This document shows, in pieces, positions 6,501-12,157 of a stretch of DNA of 12,157 nucleotides (its first letter is position 1; each line of letters starts with the position of its first letter). Source of the stretch: Bacillota bacterium (lineage in GTDB: Bacteria; Bacillota; Dehalobacteriia; UBA4068; UBA4997); assembly GCA_017398165.1 (NCBI GenBank), contig JAFQHB010000178.1:1-12157 (forward strand), written 5' to 3'. The position numbers and the translations under genes were made by a program. The notes beneath the pieces were generated by a model. The model made no database searches and was not told the origin of the DNA. It saw nothing but the letters and a program-made list of their open reading frames with translations.

Positions 6501-7253
6501 TTGAGCAATACAAACCCGCCCGTCATCAGCGTAAAGAACCTGAAGAAAGTCTATACCATCGGCACAGAGCGCGTTATGGCACTCAACGGTGTCGATCTGA
6601 CCATCCGACGCGGTGAAATATGCTGCCTGTTTGGCCCATCAGGCTCGGGCAAATCCACCCTGCTGAATATGCTGGCCGGGCTGGAGAAGCCGACAACCGG
6701 GGAAATACTCATCAACGGCCAGCGTATCGACAAAATGAATGAAAGCCAGCTGGCTGAGTTTCGCCGCACCAATTTCGGCTTTGTTTTCCAATCCTACAAT
6801 CTGCTGCCCACGCTGACAGCACTGGAGAATGTAGAGATGCCGCTGATCTTCCGCGGTACCGATCACGCTCTGCGTCAAAAGATGGCGATGCAGATGCTGC
6901 AATACGTCGGCCTGAAAGACCGTATCCGCCATAAGCCGACACAGATGAGCGGCGGCCAGCAGCAGCGCGTCGGCATCGCCAGGGCCTTCGTGGCACGCCC
7001 GCCGATCATTTTCGCCGACGAGCCTACCGGCAACCTGGATACCCACACCACTTTTGAGGTGATGGATATGATGTCGCGTATGGTAAAAAAGCGCAATTCC
7101 ACTATGATCATCGTCACACACGATAACGAGATTGCCGAATACGGCGACCATATCATCAAGATCCGCGACGGCAGGATCATCGAAGAAACCCGGCGAGATC
7201 CCCAGCCACCGGAATTGGCAGTACCTGCCGCCGGTCAGGCTGATAGCTTATAG
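6501..7253 (+). CDS. ABC transporter ATP-binding protein, MacB/LolD type
   Basis: This is the cytoplasmic ATPase that drives a MacB/LolD/FtsE-type complex. The 250-residue protein contains all motifs: Walker A GPSGSGKST (45-53), Q-loop Gln97 in FVFQSYNLLP, signature MSGGQQQR (149-156), Walker B IIFADEPTGNLD (169-180, catalytic Glu174) and the switch His207 in VTHD. The ADEPTGNLD form and the QSYNLLP segment are typical of the MacB/LolD subgroup. The start is TTG at 6501 rather than the in-frame GTG at 6492, which overlaps the ribosome binding site. A proline/alanine-rich tail (233-250) is extra to the core fold. It is separated from the next gene by 265 nt, more than usual for partners in one operon, but all three module genes point the same way and the permease downstream has the matching architecture. 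The transported substrate cannot be told from sequence. Confidence 0.92.
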   Translation: MSNTNPPVISVKNLKKVYTIGTERVMALNGVDLTIRRGEICCLFGPSGSGKSTLLNMLAGLEKPTTGEILINGQRIDKMNESQLAEFRRTNFGFVFQSYNLLPTLTALENVEMPLIFRGTDHALRQKMAMQMLQYVGLKDRIRHKPTQMSGGQQQRVGIARAFVARPPIIFADEPTGNLDTHTTFEVMDMMSRMVKKRNSTMIIVTHDNEIAEYGDHIIKIRDGRIIEETRRDPQPPELAVPAAGQADSL

Positions 7254-7292
7254 TTGCAGGCAGCGCATACATTTGTAATAGTTTATAGTTGC
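7248..7292 (+). repeat. 10-bp direct repeat at the end of the ATPase gene
   Basis: TTATAGTTGC occurs at 7248-7257, spanning the stop codon of the ATPase gene, and again at 7283-7292, a spacing of 35 bp. It may be a remnant of a small duplication or chance. The remainder of 7254-7518 has no strong promoter or terminator that I can support. Confidence 0.35.
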
Positions 7293-7421
7293 CGATGCAA
7301 GATCGTTCGCTTTATCAAAAACCTTTAAGCCCCAAAGCCCCGATTCCGCGCTCTCCGGCATTAACGCAGGACATCAGCTGATATACGCCGGGCAAAGGAA
7401 TTGCGGCAGGAGGCCGGGGCG

Positions 7422-7466
7422 ATGCAGCCGTACAGGAGTGATACCGCACCCTACCCAAACCGGTAA
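7422..7466 (+). CDS. Possible 14-codon leader peptide with a strong ribosome binding site
   Basis: AGGAGG (7408-7413) stands 8 nt before ATG 7422, and the frame MQPYRSDTAPYPNR ends at TAA 7464-7466. This is a better ribosome binding site than that of the gene 53 nt downstream. It has no known homologue that I recognise. A chance Shine-Dalgarno match in GC-rich DNA is possible, so confidence is low. Confidence 0.2.
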   Translation: MQPYRSDTAPYPNR

Positions 7467-7518
7467 TCGTTGTGATAAGTTTGTATTCGTATTTTATTTG
7501 TAAAGGACTGATTTGCCA

Positions 7519-9252
7519 ATGATGAGATTTCTGCATAAAGCTCACCCCATCCGTCTGGTGCTGCTGGCTCTGCTTGTGATGCTCTGCCTGCCTGCCACCG
7601 CTATGGCGGATGATTACTACGGCGAGGATAACCCGCAATTTACTATGTATAAAGCCAGCTCGGTCATCAATCCCGGGCAAAAATCCACTATTGAACTGAC
7701 TTTCAATAATATCACCCGCTGGAGCGGCTACTATGCCTACGCAATACTTACCGTTAATGAGGACAACACCAAAATCTTCGGTGATGACGGCGGCAACTAT
7801 ATGTCGCGCGATATGGGCACGCTGAAGTACAACGACCGCACCAGCGTCAGTTTTGAGTTTACCCCCTCCAAAGAGCTGAAATCCGGCAGCTACCAGATGA
7901 CGGTCACTCTGGTGTACAAAAACCGCCAGGGCTCGATATTCACCAAGGATTACCCGCTGACCATCACCGTCGATTCCGGTACCCCGGTCGATCTTTACGT
8001 GCCCAACAGCTCGGTATCGGGCAGCGGCAAGGCTGTCTACGGCCAGCCCTTCCAGCTCGATATCACTCTGGCCAATAACGGCGAGACGATGGCGCACGAG
8101 GTCAACGTGACCCTCAGCAATCTCAGCGCCGAGACGATCTTCCAGAGCGGCACCTATGATGCGCCGACCTTTACCAAGATCCCCGGCGGCAGTGCCCAGC
8201 AGTTCACGCTGGATCTGATCGCTGCCGAGGACATCGCCAGCGGTTATTACCCCATCGATCTGAAGCTTTCTTATCTGGAAAACGGCGAGCGTCAGGAGAA
8301 AACCATACAGGTATTCGTACAGGTAGAGGGCTCGCCCGATGAGGAAAAGGATGACAGCAAGGTATCCGTCCCCCGTGTGATTCTCTCGGATTATACCATC
8401 AACCCCGCCACCGTCAATATGGGCGAGAAGTTCTCTTTCTCTTTCACTCTGCAGAACACCAGTACCGACCGTACCGTCAAAAATCTGCAGGTGCAGCTGA
8501 CCTCGGCCGACGGCACGGTAATACCGGCCAGCGGCAGCAACAGTTTTTATGTGGCAGAGATACTGCCGGGCAAGAGCAAGACACTTTCCCTGCAGATGAC
8601 CAGTAAATACGATACCGAGAAAACCACCTATCCTCTGGCGCTGGAGCTCAACTACGAGGATGCCAAGGCCAACCAGTATACCGCCACCGAGAATCTGACC
8701 ATCCCGGTATATCTGCCCACCCGTCTGACCCTGCAAAATCAGAGCTATCCCGAATTTGCTATGGTCGGCGAAAGCACCTACCTCACTCTCGAATACATCA
8801 ATCAGGGCAAAGGCACCATCTATAACCTCACCGCCAGCGTAGAGGGTAATGTACAGACCGACAGCGCAACCTATTACATAGGCAACGTCAGCAGCGGCAG
8901 CATTGATACCCTCGAGATTATGCTGACACCACAGGAAGCAGGCGTACAGGAATGTAAACTGCTGCTGACATATGAGGACGCTGCCGGCAACAAGCTGAGT
9001 GTCCAGGAGCCTTTTACCATCACCGCAGAAGAAATGGTGATGGATGATCCTGCTATGATGGACCCCGGTATGACAGACCCCGGTATGATGGAGGAAGAAC
9101 CGACCGGCCTGCCCGGTGCTGCCAAGATAGCACTGGCTGCAGCCGCAGCTGCAGCTGTCATCGCAGCGGCCGTCATTCTCAATAAAAAACGCAAGGCCAA
9201 AAAGCTGGCAGCCGAGGAAGCTCTCTTTGCCGGCGATAACGACCTTGATTAA
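7519..9252 (+). CDS. Secreted, membrane-anchored protein with Ig-like (CARDB/COG1361-like) repeats
   Basis: The 577-residue protein begins with a signal peptide (positive HKAHPIR, hydrophobic core 13-24, likely cut after ALA-like ATAMA at residue 30). There follow about four beta-rich domains, each of roughly 100-120 residues: about 35-145, 155-270, 285-395 and 395-500. Repeated INPGQKSTIELTFNN, QPFQLDITLANNGE, GEKFSFSFTLQNTS and GESTYLTLEYINQG segments are the usual 'stable strand then N-G/N-T turn' pattern of CARDB/NEW3-type domains. A Met/Asp/Pro-rich linker (about 505-535) leads to one C-terminal membrane helix (about 537-554) and a lysine-rich cytoplasmic tail. So it is displayed outside and anchored at its C-terminus. 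ATG 7519 is chosen because AAAGGA (7502-7507) suits it better than the TTG at 7513. It sits between an ABC ATPase and its permease, so it is probably the extracytoplasmic partner of that complex; its ligand is unknown. Confidence 0.85.
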   Translation: MMRFLHKAHPIRLVLLALLVMLCLPATAMADDYYGEDNPQFTMYKASSVINPGQKSTIELTFNNITRWSGYYAYAILTVNEDNTKIFGDDGGNYMSRDMGTLKYNDRTSVSFEFTPSKELKSGSYQMTVTLVYKNRQGSIFTKDYPLTITVDSGTPVDLYVPNSSVSGSGKAVYGQPFQLDITLANNGETMAHEVNVTLSNLSAETIFQSGTYDAPTFTKIPGGSAQQFTLDLIAAEDIASGYYPIDLKLSYLENGERQEKTIQVFVQVEGSPDEEKDDSKVSVPRVILSDYTINPATVNMGEKFSFSFTLQNTSTDRTVKNLQVQLTSADGTVIPASGSNSFYVAEILPGKSKTLSLQMTSKYDTEKTTYPLALELNYEDAKANQYTATENLTIPVYLPTRLTLQNQSYPEFAMVGESTYLTLEYINQGKGTIYNLTASVEGNVQTDSATYYIGNVSSGSIDTLEIMLTPQEAGVQECKLLLTYEDAAGNKLSVQEPFTITAEEMVMDDPAMMDPGMTDPGMMEEEPTGLPGAAKIALAAAAAAAVIAAAVILNKKRKAKKLAAEEALFAGDNDLD

Positions 9253-9254
9253 AC

Positions 9255-9269
9255 GGCAGACGAACTGCC
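9255..9269 (+). promoter_or_regulatory. Hairpin touching the permease start codon, no Shine-Dalgarno
   Basis: GGCAG (9255-9259), loop ACGAA, CTGCC (9265-9269) is immediately followed by ATG 9270. No AGGAGG-like site is present in the 17-nt gap after the upstream stop. The arrangement suggests translation of the permease depends on ribosomes finishing the upstream gene and opening the stem. Confidence 0.4.
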
Positions 9270-10598
9270 ATGAAGTTTTTTGACATACTGAAAATGGCCT
9301 GCGGCAACTTCCTCCGCCGCAAGGCGCGTACCCTGCTGACGGTGGCCGGCGTGGTCATCGGCACGATGGCAGTGGTCATTATGATCTCCATCGGCGAGGG
9401 CCTGGAATACGGCTATACCGAACAGCTCAAATCCTGGGGCAGCCTGACACAGATAGAGGTCTCCCAGAATTACAGCAGTAATCAGGACGAGCAGAAATAT
9501 CTGGACGATGAGCTGATAACCCAGCTTGACGCCATAGAACACGTCGAGGCGGCACTGCCCATCACCCGCCAATACGGCGCACTGGTGATGGGGCGCAAAA
9601 TCCTCGATATGTCCTTTCAGGGCATTGATTCGAGCAAAATCGAATACTACGGTCTGGAGCTGGACGACGGCAGCCCGGCAACGGCCGATATGCTCACCGG
9701 CAACAGCTACCTCATCGGCTATACCTCGGTTTTCAATTTTTATGATCCCAAACGCGGCTGGACAGACGAAAACAACGCCTGGGATGAAGAAGGCAGCATC
9801 AAGCCCCTGCCTTTTGACCCCATCAATCCCGATAAAAAAATCAAAATGGTATTTGATACCTCTTATTACTGGGGCGGCGGCACCAAGCCCAAAAGCTATG
9901 ACGTAAACTGTACCGGCGTATTAAAGCAGGGCGGCCAGTATGATTATGCCATCATTATGGATATGAAATCACTGGAAGCACTCTACAAAAAATACACCAA
10001 ATCGGCAGGCATCGAGATCGACAAGGAACAGCAGAAAAACAAATACAGCTCTGTGTACGTCGAAGTCGACAATATGGATAACGTCACCGAAGTACAGCAG
10101 GCTATCAACGATATGGGCTATCAGACCTGGAGCTCCACCGAGATTCTGGAGGACGTGCAGGAGCAGATGGGTATGATCCAGGCGGTACTCGGCGGCATCG
10201 GTGCGGTGGCCTTCCTGGTGGCGGCTATCGGCATCAGTAATACTATGGTAATGTCCACGTACGAACGCACGCGCGAGATCGGCATTATGAAGGTACTGGG
10301 CTGCCGGCTTTCCAATATTATGTCGCTGTTTTTGCTGGAAGCCGCGATCATCGGCCTGGCGGGCGGTTTGCTGGGCATCGGTTTCTCCTATGCCATATCC
10401 GCCCTGCTCAACCAACTGTCGAATAGCGGCGCACTGGCTACATTCAGTATGGGTAACGGTATGCCGATATCCGTCATCCCGGTCTGGCTGGCGCTGTGCG
10501 GTGCAGGCTTCTCCACTCTGGTCGGCCTGATATCCGGCTTTTACCCGGCACTCCGCGCCACTCGTCTTTCGGCACTGGAGGCCATCAAAAACGAATAA
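9270..10598 (+). CDS. ABC transporter permease, MacB/FtsX type
   Basis: The 442-residue protein is the membrane subunit expected for the ATPase at 6501-7253. It has the four-helix MacB layout: helix 1 at about 22-42 (LLTVAGVVIGTMAVVIMISIG), a large extracytoplasmic domain (about 43-304), then helices at about 305-325, 352-382 and 402-425. The conserved FtsX segment MSTYERTREIGIMKVLG (328-344) and the C-terminal ALRATRLSALEAIKNE are diagnostic. MacB-type complexes couple ATP hydrolysis in the cytoplasm to movement outside the membrane, used for export, lipoprotein handling or signalling to cell-wall enzymes. Here the extracytoplasmic domain is rich in Asp, Tyr and Gly. The gene starts 17 nt after the Ig-repeat protein with a hairpin before its ATG. 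A terminator follows 26 nt after the stop, closing the module. Confidence 0.92.
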   Translation: MKFFDILKMACGNFLRRKARTLLTVAGVVIGTMAVVIMISIGEGLEYGYTEQLKSWGSLTQIEVSQNYSSNQDEQKYLDDELITQLDAIEHVEAALPITRQYGALVMGRKILDMSFQGIDSSKIEYYGLELDDGSPATADMLTGNSYLIGYTSVFNFYDPKRGWTDENNAWDEEGSIKPLPFDPINPDKKIKMVFDTSYYWGGGTKPKSYDVNCTGVLKQGGQYDYAIIMDMKSLEALYKKYTKSAGIEIDKEQQKNKYSSVYVEVDNMDNVTEVQQAINDMGYQTWSSTEILEDVQEQMGMIQAVLGGIGAVAFLVAAIGISNTMVMSTYERTREIGIMKVLGCRLSNIMSLFLLEAAIIGLAGGLLGIGFSYAISALLNQLSNSGALATFSMGNGMPISVIPVWLALCGAGFSTLVGLISGFYPALRATRLSALEAIKNE

Positions 10599-10623
10599 TT
10601 TTGTTATTCACCATAATTACACT

Positions 10624-10663
10624 AAAAGCAGCAGAGCATCATCGCCCTGCTGCTTTTGCTTTT
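10624..10663 (+). terminator. Intrinsic terminator of the ABC transporter module
   Basis: AAAAGCAGCAG (10624-10634) and CTGCTGCTTTT (10647-10657) form a perfect 11-bp stem with a 12-nt loop, followed by GCTTTT. It starts 26 nt after the permease stop codon and is also AT-flanked on the other side, so it may work in both directions. Confidence 0.8.
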
Positions 10664-10690
10664 ACGATTTGTAACAACAATTCCCAACAA

Positions 10691-10877
10691 ACTCACCCAA
10701 GCCGCAGGAAGCGCAGTATCCGGCCTGCACCAGCGGGGTAAAAACTTTCAATAAAAGGGTGGCAAGAAGCCCCGACAGGGGCGGAAGTGCCCGCTTGCCT
10801 GTACTCAAATGAGTGTACCCGTTAGGGTGAAAGGGCCGGTGGGCGGGGCGATGGGGATTCCCGAGCGTGGTACACGC
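10691..10877. other. Dense block of GC-rich hairpins: candidate structured RNA or dispersed repeat
   Basis: The 302-nt gap between the permease and the AI-2E gene holds, after the terminator, a GC-rich stretch unlike its surroundings. GGCAAG (10761-10766) pairs with CTTGCC (10794-10799), enclosing GCCCC/GGGGC (10769-10782), which competes with GGGC/GCCC (10779-10792). Then come ACTC/GAGT (10803-10814), ACCC/GGGT (10817-10828), GGGGATTCCC (10853-10862) and GCGTG/CACGC (10865-10877). The ACTC stem extends by two G-U pairs only if the plus strand is transcribed. A minus-strand frame of 82 codons crosses the region, but it follows the hairpins and has poor protein character (Cys-, Pro- and Gly-rich). 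No known RNA family is recognised. No promoter was identified. Confidence 0.4.
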
Positions 10878-10900
10878 ATAAAAGACTTTCCCTCCTCTAC

Positions 10901-11959
10901 TCACAGCCATTCCTCACCCCGCTGATAAGACCGCCACCAATCATACACCCACCGCATTACCGGCGCCAACGAAGCCGCCACCGGCACTGCCAGCACCATC
11001 CCCGGTACGCCAAACCACGAACCACCCACCAGCACCGCCAGTATTACGTAGAGCGGATGCAGCCGCACCGCATCCGACATTATGCGCGGCGAGATGACCA
11101 TATTCTCCAACTGCTGCACCACCAGCCAGATAACGATCAGCTTCAGCAGTGCCGTCCTGCCCTGCACCAATACCAGCAGCGCACACGGCACAAAAGCGAG
11201 AAACGGCCCGATGTATGGTATCAGCTCGGCTATTACCATTATCAGGCCCAGCGTAAAGGCATAATCCACCCCACAAAGCCACAGCAGCAGGTAAAAAAGC
11301 GTACCGACGCACAGCGCCACCAGGAAATATCCGCGCACGAAGCCGTGCATTATCGTATTCAGCTCAGCCAAAAGCGGTTGCACGGCACGTCCCCAGTCCT
11401 CCGGCAGCAAGCCCAATAGAGAGCGGCCGAAGATCGCCCTGTCCCGCAGCAGATAAAAAGCAAAAACCGGCGCAAACACCAGCATCGAAAGCCCGCTGCA
11501 AAGCGAAGGCAGCAAACACATACTGCGCTCTACCCAGCCATACAGTGATTCACCCACCCCGGCGGCGAAACGCACCAGAAAATCCTCCCACACGGCGGAT
11601 GACGCCGAAAGCCCCAGCATACGCGGCAGCCCCACGCTGCACATCTGCAGGAATTGCTGCCCGCCCGCCAGCGTCCGCGGTACCAATGCCGAAAGCGCCG
11701 AGAAATCACGCAGCAGGCGCGGCATCGCCCACCATACCCCGCCGCAGATCACCAGCGCCACCGCCCCATAGACCAGCACAATAGCCAGCCACCCCGGCAG
11801 CCGGCGCTCCAGCAGCTTGACCGGCGGCAGCAGCAGATACGCCAGCAGCCCCGCCAGGATCAGCGGCAGCAGCACCACGTGGCACAGCCACAGCAGCCCC
11901 ACACCCAACGCCAGCAGCACCAGCCACAGCACCAGTCTTTTGATACGCAGACGCGCCAT
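10901..11959 (-). CDS. AI-2E (PerM) family membrane protein
   Basis: This family of inner-membrane proteins is named after an autoinducer-2 exporter (TqsA); other members move ions or small solutes, so the substrate is unknown. The 352-residue protein has the typical layout: two N-terminal helix segments (about 8-45 and 57-78), a soluble part, a helix near 150-172, and a hydrophobic C-terminal half. The family hallmarks are ELIPYIGPFLA (245-255) and VVQQLENMVISPRIMSDAVRLHPL (from about 280) with Gly-rich membrane segments after it. I chose ATG 11957-11959 because GGGGAGGAG (11978-11970) precedes it by 10 nt; the TTG frame start at 11989 lies upstream of that site. It is convergent with the ABC module, and the hairpin-rich region lies between them. 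A hairpin and possibly the end of another gene lie upstream. Confidence 0.88.
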   Translation of the reverse strand: MARLRIKRLVLWLVLLALGVGLLWLCHVVLLPLILAGLLAYLLLPPVKLLERRLPGWLAIVLVYGAVALVICGGVWWAMPRLLRDFSALSALVPRTLAGGQQFLQMCSVGLPRMLGLSASSAVWEDFLVRFAAGVGESLYGWVERSMCLLPSLCSGLSMLVFAPVFAFYLLRDRAIFGRSLLGLLPEDWGRAVQPLLAELNTIMHGFVRGYFLVALCVGTLFYLLLWLCGVDYAFTLGLIMVIAELIPYIGPFLAFVPCALLVLVQGRTALLKLIVIWLVVQQLENMVISPRIMSDAVRLHPLYVILAVLVGGSWFGVPGMVLAVPVAASLAPVMRWVYDWWRSYQRGEEWL

Positions 11960-12032
11960 CCGCCACACTCTCCTCCCCGCACAGCCCAAACGGCGCTGCT
12001 TTTATGTAAGCCCCGGCACAGCTATGTAGCAC

Positions 12033-12067
12033 CCTGCGATCAGGCGATGTTTTCACCTGACCGCAGG
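12033..12067 (-). promoter_or_regulatory. Long hairpin upstream of the AI-2E family gene
   Basis: CCTGCG/CGCAGG and TCAGG/CCTGA form a 12-bp stem with an 11-nt loop. On the minus strand the middle position is a G-U pair; on the plus strand it would be an A-C mismatch. This favours a minus-strand RNA, that is, the leader of the AI-2E gene or the 3' end of an upstream message. No T-run follows, so it is not a clear terminator. Confidence 0.4.
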
Positions 12068-12089
12068 ATATCAGCGTCCGTCCCCGCGT

Positions 12090-12155
12090 TTAGGGTACCA
12101 GACGATTGATCATCCGCCCGGTGCGGATCATGGCGTTGCCTGTTCTGTGCGCCAT
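12090..12155 (-). CDS. Possible C-terminal end of an upstream minus-strand gene
   Basis: A minus-strand frame open from the window edge reads MAHRTGNAMIRTGRMINRLVP before TAA (12092-12090). Its third codon positions are GC-rich like the real genes here, but only 21 codons are available and other frames also stay open for a while. The gene, if real, continues beyond the window; no family can be named. Confidence 0.25.
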   Translation of the reverse strand: MAHRTGNAMIRTGRMINRLVP

Positions 12156-12157
12156 CC

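Noticed and set aside
7315..8736. Long open frame of 473 codons on the minus strand opposite the Ig-repeat gene
   Set aside because: It is antisense to a protein with a clear signal peptide, Ig-like domains and membrane anchor. Its translation is a low-complexity mix of Gly, Leu, Arg and His, as expected for the shadow of a GC-rich gene, and it has no family motif.
10880..10900. RNase P RNA-like word GGGAAAGTC on the minus strand
   Set aside because: Only this short word resembles a conserved RNase P segment; none of the other conserved parts could be found around it.
10662..10910. 82-codon minus-strand frame overlapping the end of the AI-2E gene
   Set aside because: The frame runs through the hairpin block, overlaps the end of the AI-2E gene, and has an unusual Pro/Cys/Gly-rich content. 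I treat the region as noncoding structure unless protein conservation is shown.

Overview
The window looks like a piece of a moderately GC-rich Bacillota genome, most likely a gut-type Clostridia relative. That is an inference from AGGAGG-type ribosome binding sites, frequent GTG and TTG starts, sigma-A-like promoters, a glgB-glgP-glgC gene set, and tandem short palindromes of the GATATC type between genes. I could not run a database search, so the taxonomy is tentative.

Layout. Positions 1-313 hold a fragment of an unrelated membrane-anchored protein on the minus strand. It abuts a glgC gene that is cut off after about 150 codons, so this edge is either a rearrangement or an assembly chimera. 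Minus-strand glycogen genes fill positions 250-5755 in the transcriptional order glgB, glgP, glgC. A clear promoter lies before glgB, another before glgC, and a weaker one before glgP. No glycogen synthase is visible. A complete tRNA-Leu(CAA) with its own promoter and a strong terminator sits at 5949-6130. It is followed by an array of short palindromes (6132-6274), a second terminator (6300-6332) and a possible attenuator leader (6355-6421).

Positions 6501-10598 carry a plus-strand module of three genes: a MacB/LolD-type ABC ATPase, a secreted and membrane-anchored protein with repeated Ig-like (CARDB/COG1361-like) domains, and a MacB/FtsX-type permease. A strong terminator closes it. Positions 10691-10877 hold a dense run of small GC-rich hairpins with no convincing gene; this is the best candidate in the window for an unrecognised structured RNA or dispersed repeat. 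A minus-strand AI-2E/PerM-family membrane protein follows (10901-11959), then a hairpin-bearing gap and possibly the last codons of another minus-strand gene.

How the genes work together. GlgC makes ADP-glucose, GlgB adds alpha-1,6 branches and GlgP releases glucose-1-phosphate, so one transcription unit covers both storage and mobilisation of glycogen. In the ABC module, the ATPase and permease should form a MacB-like (type VII) mechanotransmission or export complex. The Ig-repeat protein is likely its extracytoplasmic partner. No defence system, CRISPR array, integrase or insertion sequence was found.
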